Below, in pieces: positions 4,794-11,175 of a DNA stretch of 14,722 nt. Location: positions 1 to 14,722 of the forward strand of contig JBOGZD010000074.1 in NCBI GenBank assembly GCA_050697155.1, read 5' to 3'. The notes below the pieces were generated by a model. The model saw only the letters and a list, made by a program, of their open reading frames with translations, was not told the DNA's origin and searched no databases. A program made the position numbers and the translations under genes. Position 1 is the first letter of the stretch. The number at the start of each line of letters is the position of its first letter. Origin of the DNA: JBOGZD01 sp050697155. GTDB taxonomy: Bacteria; Actinomycetota; Thermoleophilia; Solirubrobacterales; 70-9.

Positions 4794-5986
4794 AGCGCCT
4801 TCGCGTAAAGCTCGGCGAAGTCGTCCTCGGTCGGCTCGCGCGGGTTGACCAGCGTGCACCCGTCTCCCATCGCGCCCTCGACCAGGGCCGGGATCCCGTC
4901 CTCGGGCACGCCGACCTCCGACAGCCGCCCGGGCAGTCCCAGGGTCGCGGACAGCTCGCGCACGCGGTCGGCGAGCGCCTTGCCGACCGACTCGGCGTCC
5001 CCCGGGACGTCGACTCCGAGGAGCCCGGCGATCGTGCGGTAGCCGTCGGCGATCTCCTCGCCGCCCGACGCGTTGTACTCGATCACCCATGGCAGGTTGA
5101 TCGCGTTCGCGACCCCGTGGGCGACGCCGTAGCGCCCGCCGCAGGGGTGCGACATCGAGTGGGTGATCCCGATCGCCCCCGACCCGGTCGGCTGGATCGC
5201 GAGGTTGGCGGCGACGAGCATGTTCCCGCGCGCGTCCTCGTCGCCGGTGTCGGTGACGGCGCGCTCGAGGTTGTCGCGGACCATCCGGATCGCGTGCAGC
5301 GCGAAGGCGTCGGTGTGCGAGTTGCGCTCGCTCGAGACGTAGCCCTCGATCGCGTGGGTGAGCGCGTCCATCCCCGTTGCGGCGGCGATCGGCGCCGGCA
5401 GCGTCTCGGTCGCCGCCGGATCGAGGATCGCCACGGCGGGGAACATCGTGAAGTCGCCGATCTGGAACTTGAGGCTCTCCGAGCGGTCCCTGACCACCGC
5501 CGTCCAGCTCGCCTCCGCCCCGGTCCCCGCGGTGGTGGGGATCGCCGCCATCGGCGCCAGCGGCAGCGGCCTGCCGGCGCCGTCGCGCTCGCGCGGCTGC
5601 AGCAGGTAACCCTCCCACTCTCGCGGCTCGCCGCCGTGGGTGAAGATCACGTTCGCGGCCTTGGTCGTGTCGATCACCGACCCCCCGCCCAGGGCGACGA
5701 ACGAGTCCGCACCGGCGCCTGTGGCCGCCTGCGCGCACGCCTTGACCACCTCGGTGTCGGAGTCCTGGGGCACGCCGTCGAACACGCCGGCCGGCTCGAG
5801 CCCGCCGTCCTCGATCCCGGCGTCGACCCGGTCGGCGAGACCGGTGCCGCGGATGACCTCGTCCGTGACCAGCAGCGCGCGGTTGCCGCCCTCCTTGGCG
5901 AACTCGAACCCGACCTGGTCGAGCAGGCCGCGCCCGGCGATCACCCGGGTCGGGCAGACGAACTGGTAGAAGTCTTTAAACAACAC
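4790..5986 (-). CDS. Iron-containing (group III) alcohol dehydrogenase
   Basis: A 398-residue protein of full family length. The N-terminal NAD(P)-binding half contains the GGGSVID motif (100-106). The C-terminal helical half carries the expected metal ligands Asp207 and His211 (in TGMDALTHAIEGY), His276 and His290 (in GITHSMSHPCGGRYGVAHG); the 4- and 14-residue spacings match FucO-type enzymes. It interconverts an alcohol and its aldehyde or ketone with NAD(P)H. Resemblance is to the lactaldehyde reductase/1,3-propanediol dehydrogenase group, but the substrate cannot be assigned. The start is GTG 5986 (or the adjacent TTG). The GGAGCGGAGGAG that serves as ribosome-binding site lies inside repeat copy 3, about 12 bases upstream. 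The downstream gene overlaps by four bases. Confidence 0.93.
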   Translation of the reverse strand: MLFKDFYQFVCPTRVIAGRGLLDQVGFEFAKEGGNRALLVTDEVIRGTGLADRVDAGIEDGGLEPAGVFDGVPQDSDTEVVKACAQAATGAGADSFVALGGGSVIDTTKAANVIFTHGGEPREWEGYLLQPRERDGAGRPLPLAPMAAIPTTAGTGAEASWTAVVRDRSESLKFQIGDFTMFPAVAILDPAATETLPAPIAAATGMDALTHAIEGYVSSERNSHTDAFALHAIRMVRDNLERAVTDTGDEDARGNMLVAANLAIQPTGSGAIGITHSMSHPCGGRYGVAHGVANAINLPWVIEYNASGGEEIADGYRTIAGLLGVDVPGDAESVGKALADRVRELSATLGLPGRLSEVGVPEDGIPALVEGAMGDGCTLVNPREPTEDDFAELYAKAL

Positions 5987-5991
5987 CTAGC

Positions 5992-6080
5992 CCGTCGGCT
6001 CCTCCGCTCCCGCCCCGAATACCTGGCCCGCGGCTACGCCGCGGGCATTTTTTTCGTGCTCCCGCGTCCGGGGCCGACGG
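5992..6080 (-). repeat. Structured intergenic repeat, copy 3 (89 bp, inverted relative to copies 1 and 2)
   Basis: The plus-strand arms are CCGTCGGC (5992-5999) and GCCGACGG (6073-6080), pairing perfectly and extended by one more pair (5991/6081). Compared with copies 1 and 2, one position in each arm has changed so that pairing is kept (C-G became T-A). The inner hairpin, GCCCGCGGC (6026-6034) / GCCGCGGGC (6038-6046), is unchanged. The element fills the gap between the SCP2 gene stop (6105) and the alcohol dehydrogenase start (5986). In its own orientation it begins 24 bases after the SCP2 stop, comparable with copies 1 and 2, which also follow a gene end at their left arm. Confidence 0.9.
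6026..6054 (+). terminator. Hairpin plus seven-T tract, plus strand, antisense to flanking genes
   Basis: The 9-bp GC stem with loop TAC (6026-6046) is followed by A and TTTTTTT (6048-6054), the strongest intrinsic-terminator signature in the window. It would stop plus-strand transcription, yet both neighbours are on the minus strand. It could block antisense RNA running from the alcohol dehydrogenase locus toward the SCP2 and mce genes. On the minus strand the hairpin has no U-tract after it. Confidence 0.6.
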
Positions 6081-6104
6081 GGTCCCCCCCGCTTCGGTCG
6101 CACC

Positions 6105-6521
6105 TCAGACGTCAACTAGGTCGGTGCGGCCTTGGCTCTCGAGCTGGGCCTTGTAGCGGGGGAAGACCGGCTTCGTCAGCGGAACGAGCTTGAGGATCTT
6201 CGCCACCGGCCCCTTGGCCTTGATCTGGCCGCGGGCGAGGGCGACGGTCACGTTGACGTTCCCAAGCCAGAAGCGGTGCGCGGTGTCGGCCTCCATCGTC
6301 ATCGTGACCTCGGGCTCCATCTCCGAGTCGCCGAGGTCGACGTCGCCCGGCTGCCCTTCCTGGAGGCGGACGGTGATCGCCGAGTCGGGGTTCGAGTACT
6401 CGTAGCGAACGATCGTGTTCGCCTTGCGGAACTTCGGCGCCAGCTCGTCGTCCTCGGCGAGGTCGACGAACAGCTTGCCGATCGTGTCGTAGACCTCCTG
6501 CGCGTCCTTGAAGTACGCCAC
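6105..6521 (-). CDS. SCP2 sterol/lipid-carrier domain protein
   Basis: A 138-residue single-domain protein. The SCP2 fold covers roughly residues 12-115, with 'ITVRLQEGQPGDVDLG', 'PEVTMTMEADTAHRFWLGNVNVTVALARGQIKAKGPVAKILKLVPL' typical of the family, which binds lipids, fatty acyl-CoA or sterols in a hydrophobic tunnel. No signal peptide is present, so it is cytoplasmic. The GTG start (6521) has a strong AGGAGGAGG (6525-6533) just upstream. It lies 81 bases after the last MCE gene in the same direction. This suggests a cytoplasmic lipid-carrier or acceptor role in the same pathway, as an inference from position. Confidence 0.88.
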   Translation of the reverse strand: MAYFKDAQEVYDTIGKLFVDLAEDDELAPKFRKANTIVRYEYSNPDSAITVRLQEGQPGDVDLGDSEMEPEVTMTMEADTAHRFWLGNVNVTVALARGQIKAKGPVAKILKLVPLTKPVFPRYKAQLESQGRTDLVDV

Positions 6522-6550
6522 GTTCCTCCTCCTCTCCCGGGTGCGGACGG

Positions 6551-6556
6551 ATCCTA
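6551..6556 (-). promoter_or_regulatory. Possible -10 of a separate SCP2 promoter
   Basis: The complement reads TAGGAT, a TANNNT match about 29 bases before the SCP2 GTG, preceded by TT. No convincing -35 is seen. If active, the SCP2 gene could be expressed independently of the mce operon. Confidence 0.25.
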
Positions 6557-6578
6557 AACCCCGTCAGGAGCTCGCTCC

Positions 6579-6601
6579 CGGCGGGCGGCCGTCGCCTGCC
6601 G
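6579..6601 (-). terminator. Hairpin immediately after the last MCE gene
   Basis: CGGCGGGCG (6579-6587) and CGCCTGCCG (6593-6601) pair at eight of nine positions around a 5-base loop, starting one base past the TGA at 6605-6603. No U-tract follows, so this may be a weak terminator, a processing or stabilising 3' hairpin, or chance in GC-rich DNA. Confidence 0.3.
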
Positions 6602-6602
6602 A

Positions 6603-8186
6603 TCAGGGATTCGCAAACAGCTGCGGGAAGCGCTCGTCGCCGAAGTTGGCGCGCGGCGAGTTGGGGTAGGCGCCCTGGACGACGCAGGGGGCGAAGCTGG
6701 CCCCCGGCGGATTGCCGCCGTTGACGTCGCCCGGGGGCGTTTCGTCGTTATGGACCTCTTCCTCGTCGAGATCCTGGGAGCCGAGGTTGTAATCGGTGTT
6801 CTTGCAGTCGAAGTTGGGGAAGACGCCGTCGGTCGCGATCCGCGACAGCGCGCCCGGGGCGAGATAGGAGTTGCCGCGGTTGGTGTTGAGCCGGGTCGGC
6901 CAGATCGACAGCGTCTCCGTGCTCAGGTGGCTGATGATCCGCAGGACGTGGCGCGGGGCGGGATCGCCGGGCCGGTTCTCGAGCACGCCGGCGTGAGCGA
7001 ACCCGGGTGCGCCGAGGAAGTCGGTGACGTTCTTGCGGTGGAAGGAGAGGTAGTCGACCACCGGGTTGAGGTTCGCCAGGAACGGATCGAGGCGGTCGAG
7101 GACCGGCGCGAGCCCGTCGAGGATGTCCGCGAGCGCCGGCAGCCCTCGCTTCGAGGCTCGATTGAGGCCCTCGAGGTCGATGAACAGGTCGCGCAGGTCG
7201 GGCGACAGCCGCCGCACGTTGCGCAGCGTCGGCGAGAGGTCGCGGGCCACCGGGATCAGATCCTGCACCAGCGGGCGGGCGTTGACCTGGAAGCTGTCGA
7301 GGCGCTCCAGGGTCGCCCGCGTCTCGCGCTGGAACGTCGGCAGGATCTGGAACGACTCGGCGAGCGCCGCGTCCTGGCTCGCGAGTGCCTCGAAGGTGTC
7401 GTTCGAGCCGGTGATCGCGCCGGCGAGCTCCTGGTCGCGCTCGGTCAGCGCCTCGAAGGTGGCGCCGGTGTCGCGGACCAGCCCCTTGAGCGCGACCTTC
7501 TGGCGCTCGAGGATCTCGACGAGGTCTGAGGCGTCGGTGACGAACGGGCCGAGGTTGCCCAGCGCGTCGTTGAGGTCGAGGCCGCGGTCGCGGATCGCGG
7601 TCGCCGCGTTTGCCTGCCAGCGCTGGAACGAGGCCCGGGTCTCCTCGTCGAGGGCGTTGAAGATCTCGTCGATCTGGGTCTGCTCCTCGATCCGCCCGAT
7701 CCCCAGGGTCCCTCCCTCCTCGATCGAGTCGACCTCCTCGGCCTCGGCGTCGGAGACGTTCGCGGCCGCTCCGAGGGCCACCGGCGCCGAGTCCTCGCCG
7801 GGCTCGGTGCCCGAGGTGAGCTCGACGAAGGTCTCGCCGAGCAGCGTCTTGGAGCGCAGGATCGCCCGCGCGTCCTCGGCGATCGGCGCGAACTCGGGCT
7901 CGATCTCGATCACTGCGGCGGTGGTGTCCTTGCCGTTCACCCGGAACTCGGCGTCCGCCAGCTCGGTCGTCTTCACCTTCCCCACCGAGACCCCGCCGAT
8001 CCGCACGTCGGACTCCTTCGCCAGCGAGGCCGCCTCCGGGAAGTAGGCGGTGACCCGGTAGGACTCGGGCCCCAGCGGGATCGGCCCGCCGAAGGCGATC
8101 CACAGGAACAGGATCAGCCCGAAGCACGACAGCGCGAAGCCGACGGCGACGAGGATGCGTCCTATCGATGGCGCCTGCTTCTGCAT
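6603..8186 (-). CDS. MCE family lipid-transport protein (last of the cluster, mceF position)
   Basis: The start ATG 8186 shares its A with the upstream stop (TGATG), giving 527 residues; longer open frame upstream is a shadow. A membrane anchor covers about 10-32 (GRILVAVGFALSCFGLILFL). An MCE/MlaD domain covers about 40-128, with 'DVRIGGVSVGKV', 'AIAEDARAILRSKTLLGETFVEL'-type elements; the 'LLGETFVEL' end strand is diagnostic. A long alpha-helical region (about 165-400) is expected to form the tube seen in actinobacterial MCE complexes. The C-terminal part holds Cys461 and Cys501, likely a disulfide. It would be anchored in the inner membrane and extend outward as part of a hetero-oligomeric lipid channel. 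Confidence 0.9.
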   Translation of the reverse strand: MQKQAPSIGRILVAVGFALSCFGLILFLWIAFGGPIPLGPESYRVTAYFPEAASLAKESDVRIGGVSVGKVKTTELADAEFRVNGKDTTAAVIEIEPEFAPIAEDARAILRSKTLLGETFVELTSGTEPGEDSAPVALGAAANVSDAEAEEVDSIEEGGTLGIGRIEEQTQIDEIFNALDEETRASFQRWQANAATAIRDRGLDLNDALGNLGPFVTDASDLVEILERQKVALKGLVRDTGATFEALTERDQELAGAITGSNDTFEALASQDAALAESFQILPTFQRETRATLERLDSFQVNARPLVQDLIPVARDLSPTLRNVRRLSPDLRDLFIDLEGLNRASKRGLPALADILDGLAPVLDRLDPFLANLNPVVDYLSFHRKNVTDFLGAPGFAHAGVLENRPGDPAPRHVLRIISHLSTETLSIWPTRLNTNRGNSYLAPGALSRIATDGVFPNFDCKNTDYNLGSQDLDEEEVHNDETPPGDVNGGNPPGASFAPCVVQGAYPNSPRANFGDERFPQLFANP

Positions 8187-9517
8187 CAGGGAGTGCACCC
8201 CACCTGCTCGAGGACCGGATCCGTGAGGCCGGTGAGAAGCTGCGCCAGCGCGTTGAGAGCCGGGTCCGCGCCGGAGACGATGTTCAGTGCCGCCTCGCAG
8301 CTCTGGCTCAGGTAGACACGCCAGAAGAACGCGTTCGCATCGCCGGCGCTGAACAGGCTGTTGCCGACGTGGGATGCCCATGCGACCCAGTAGAGGTAGC
8401 CCTCGTCGCGGTTCGCGGCGCCGGCCGGCTCGGCGCCGTTCGGGTTATAGGCGACCGTGTTGCCGAACCGGTTCAGCTTGCGTCCGAGCGCGGTCAGCGG
8501 TGGCGTCGCGGCACCGAACCGCTTGGCCGCCTTCTCGAGGTCGGGGACCGGCTTGCGCGCGGCGCGCACGAACGGCCGGACCTCGTCCTCGAGCGCGGGG
8601 GTGGCATTGACCGCCAGCTCGCGGAACGAGCTGTTGAGGTCGTCGAGGTTGCGCGCGAACGGCCGCAGCTCGTCGAACGCCGGGCCGAGCACCTCGCCGA
8701 GGCTCGCGGTCTGGACCAGCGTCTCGCGCGCCTGGCTGAGCGTGCCGGGCAGCAGGCGGACGGCCCGCTGGACGTTCGGGTCCTGCTCGGCGATCGCCCC
8801 GAGCGCGGCGTTGGAGGAGCTGACCAGCTCAGTCAGGTCCTGGTCGGCCTGCCCCACGCGGGTGGTGAGGGTGTTTAGGTTGTGGATCAGGTTGGCGAGG
8901 TTCTGGCGGCGCTGGGCGACCTGGCGGTTGAGCTTGGCGAAGTCGCGGTTGATCGGCCCGAGGCTTCCGAGCAACCTGCCGAGCTCCTTGTCGCGGCCCT
9001 CGAGCCCCTGGCCGGCGCCGACCAGCAGGGTGCGCAGGTAGGCCTGGGTGTCGGAGTCGAGCGCCGCGAGGATCTCGTCGAGGTTGACGTCGGGCGCGGT
9101 GTTCGCGACCGCAACCGTGCCGCCCTCGTCGTACTCGCCGGCGGCGCGGCTGCCCGGGTCCATGTCGAAGAACATGTCCTTGAGCCCGGTGGTCGGGCGC
9201 ATCAGGATCGTCGCGTCGCGGTAGATCGGCAGGAACTCGCGGTCGATCGCGAACGTGACCACGCCGACGCCGTCCTCGACGGCAACGTCCTGGACATCGC
9301 CGATCCGCACCCCGGCGACCCGGATCGTCTGGCCCTGTCCCGGAACGACGGCCTGGGCGGTCTCGAACTCCGCCTTGAGCTCGAACGGCTTCTCCTCGAG
9401 CACCGGGATCCGCAGCCGCTGCTCCTGGAGGATCACGTAGGTGGTCACCAGGGCGACCACGATCAGCACGGCGACGGCGACGAAGTCGCGCACGTGCTTG
9501 GAGATCGCCTCGCGCAT
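8186..9517 (-). CDS. MCE family lipid-transport protein (mceE position)
   Basis: A 443-residue protein, the shortest of the set. A membrane anchor covers about 11-30 (DFVAVAVLIVVALVTTYVIL). An MCE domain covers about 43-122, with 'GQTIRVAGVRIGDV' and the closing 'TTGLKDMFFDMDPG' strand. A helical, heptad-rich region follows (about 140-350), then a C-terminal segment with Cys407 and Cys441. GGAGG (complement of 9527-9531) lies nine bases before the ATG, and the start overlaps the previous stop as TGATG. In mycobacterial clusters the fifth MCE protein is a lipoprotein, but no lipobox cysteine is present here. It is presumably one subunit of a heteromeric MCE tube. Confidence 0.9.
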   Translation of the reverse strand: MREAISKHVRDFVAVAVLIVVALVTTYVILQEQRLRIPVLEEKPFELKAEFETAQAVVPGQGQTIRVAGVRIGDVQDVAVEDGVGVVTFAIDREFLPIYRDATILMRPTTGLKDMFFDMDPGSRAAGEYDEGGTVAVANTAPDVNLDEILAALDSDTQAYLRTLLVGAGQGLEGRDKELGRLLGSLGPINRDFAKLNRQVAQRRQNLANLIHNLNTLTTRVGQADQDLTELVSSSNAALGAIAEQDPNVQRAVRLLPGTLSQARETLVQTASLGEVLGPAFDELRPFARNLDDLNSSFRELAVNATPALEDEVRPFVRAARKPVPDLEKAAKRFGAATPPLTALGRKLNRFGNTVAYNPNGAEPAGAANRDEGYLYWVAWASHVGNSLFSAGDANAFFWRVYLSQSCEAALNIVSGADPALNALAQLLTGLTDPVLEQVGCTP

Positions 9518-11175
9518 CAGCCCGCGCCTCCGAGCTGCGCCGCGACATCGCCGAGCCCGAGCCGCTCGAGCGCGCGCTGGGCGTCCTTCAGCACCTGCTT
9601 GTCGCCGGATCCGGCCTCTGAAGCGGCGGCGATCCGATCGGTCAGTCGGGTAAGTGCGTCTTGCTCCTCAGCGTCGAGGTCAGTCATCGCCTCCCGCGAC
9701 ACCGTCGTCTGCGGGGGCGCGTTGCCGAGTCCGCCCTGGAGGCTCGGCGGCTCCTGCTGCTCGCACGGGTTGGCCGACGTGAACTTGGTCTTCGCCGAGC
9801 TGTCCTTCGCCGGCATCGCCCCGAGCAGCGGGAACGGGGTGAGCCCGAACGAGTCGGGGAACTCGACGATGTTGTTCCCGCTCTGCCCGAGCACCCGAGC
9901 CCACTGGCCATTGGCGTCGCCGTTGCGCCCGATCCCGGTCAGGCCGGTGAGGACGTAGCCCGTCTCCTCGAAGACGCGGCCCACGGGATCGTGCGGGTAG
10001 ACCCCCGCCGGATCGACGGGCTCGACGCTGTCGTTCGACCAGGGGATGATCACCTCGTTGAAGCAGGACGCGAGCGCCCGCGCCTGCTTCATGAACGCGA
10101 CGTTTCGCTTGGCCAGCTTCGCCAGCCTCGGGATCGTCGGCCGCAGATCGGCGACCAGGCCTCTGAGCTCGCGCTTCGAGACCAGGCCGCGGACCTGGGC
10201 GATGAACGGCGTCGCCGCCTCCAGCGTCGGCGCGGTCGACCGCACGCCCGGGAGCGCCTCGCGGGCAAAGGCGCGCAGCGCCGGCAGCGAGGCGTTCAGG
10301 TTCGCGAACGCCGGATCGGCGGCCTCGAGTACGTCGGGCAGCTCCTCGATCGCGCGCCCGAGGGCCACGTCCTCGGCGGCGAACGAGCCGGTGAAGGTCG
10401 CGAAGTTCGAGACCAGGCCCTGGAGCGCGGCCTCGTTGCGGCCCAGCCCGCGGACGACCCGGCCGAGGCCCTTGATCACGCCGCCGAGGTCGCCGGGCTC
10501 GGTGCCGAGGACGGCCTCGTTCACCTGGGAGGTGAACTTGAAGGCGGGCGCCGAGGTCCGGTAGAGCTCGCGGAACCCCTCGGCGCCACCGTGCTTGATG
10601 AAGGCGTTTCCGAGCTGGTCGAGCAGGACCTGGAGCTGGGTGCGGACGTCCGACTGGAGCGTGGTCAGCACCTGGTCGAGCTGGACCGAGTAGGAGGTCT
10701 GGTTGATCGGGAACGTGTGCCCGTCCTCGACCTCCTCGGCGTTCGGGCTGCCCGGCTCGAGGTCGACGAAGTAGTTGCCCTCGAGGAACAGCCGCGGGCG
10801 CATCTTCATCGTCGCGTCCTCGTGGATCGGGCGCGCTTCCTCGTCGAGCTCCATGGTCACAACCGCCGCCTGCTCGCCGGGGGCGTCCTCGCCGCCGACC
10901 GAGCTTGGCGCGTCGCCAGCCGCCGACTCGAGCTCGGGCTCGTCGGCCGAGAGGTGCTCGACCCCGGTCACCTCGCCGACGTTGACGCCGGCGATCCGCA
11001 CCGGCGAGTCCGAGCGCACGTTCTGGGCCGAGCCGAAGACCGCCCGGACCTCGTAGGCGTCGCCCCACGGCACCTGCTTCGTGAACGCGTACAGGGACGC
11101 GATCGACAGGATCACGACCAGGATCAGCCCGATCGCCCAGGTCGGCAGCCGCCGTCGTCCGTGCGCGGGCCTCAC
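9517..11175 (-). CDS. MCE family lipid-transport protein (mceD position)
   Basis: The GTG at 11175-11173 overlaps the upstream TGA as GTGA and has GAAGGTAGG just before it, giving 552 residues; the frame open further upstream is a shadow of the preceding gene. A basic cytoplasmic leader (1-10) is followed by a membrane anchor (about 12-31). An MCE domain covers about 40-142: 'SPVRIAGVNVGEV' and 'RLFLEGNYFVDLEPGS'. It is interrupted by an acidic, Gly/Ser-rich insertion of roughly 25 residues (about 76-102). Helical segments run from about 165 to 370, and Cys371 and Cys471 form the usual pair. The last 60 residues are charged and probably coiled coil. It is an envelope lipid-channel subunit by family. 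Confidence 0.88.
   Translation of the reverse strand: MRPAHGRRRLPTWAIGLILVVILSIASLYAFTKQVPWGDAYEVRAVFGSAQNVRSDSPVRIAGVNVGEVTGVEHLSADEPELESAAGDAPSSVGGEDAPGEQAAVVTMELDEEARPIHEDATMKMRPRLFLEGNYFVDLEPGSPNAEEVEDGHTFPINQTSYSVQLDQVLTTLQSDVRTQLQVLLDQLGNAFIKHGGAEGFRELYRTSAPAFKFTSQVNEAVLGTEPGDLGGVIKGLGRVVRGLGRNEAALQGLVSNFATFTGSFAAEDVALGRAIEELPDVLEAADPAFANLNASLPALRAFAREALPGVRSTAPTLEAATPFIAQVRGLVSKRELRGLVADLRPTIPRLAKLAKRNVAFMKQARALASCFNEVIIPWSNDSVEPVDPAGVYPHDPVGRVFEETGYVLTGLTGIGRNGDANGQWARVLGQSGNNIVEFPDSFGLTPFPLLGAMPAKDSSAKTKFTSANPCEQQEPPSLQGGLGNAPPQTTVSREAMTDLDAEEQDALTRLTDRIAAASEAGSGDKQVLKDAQRALERLGLGDVAAQLGGAG

Noticed and set aside
4794..5738. N-terminal extension of the DUF3137-like gene
   Set aside because: This part is an Arg-rich shadow of the alcohol dehydrogenase in another frame; the GTGA overlap at 4793 marks the real start.
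5120..6193. Recurrent peptide-like strings (ARGYAAGI..., VLPRPGP...) encoded at three sites
   Set aside because: They are translations of the structured repeat in different frames, not a conserved peptide; the conservation is explained by the DNA/RNA element.
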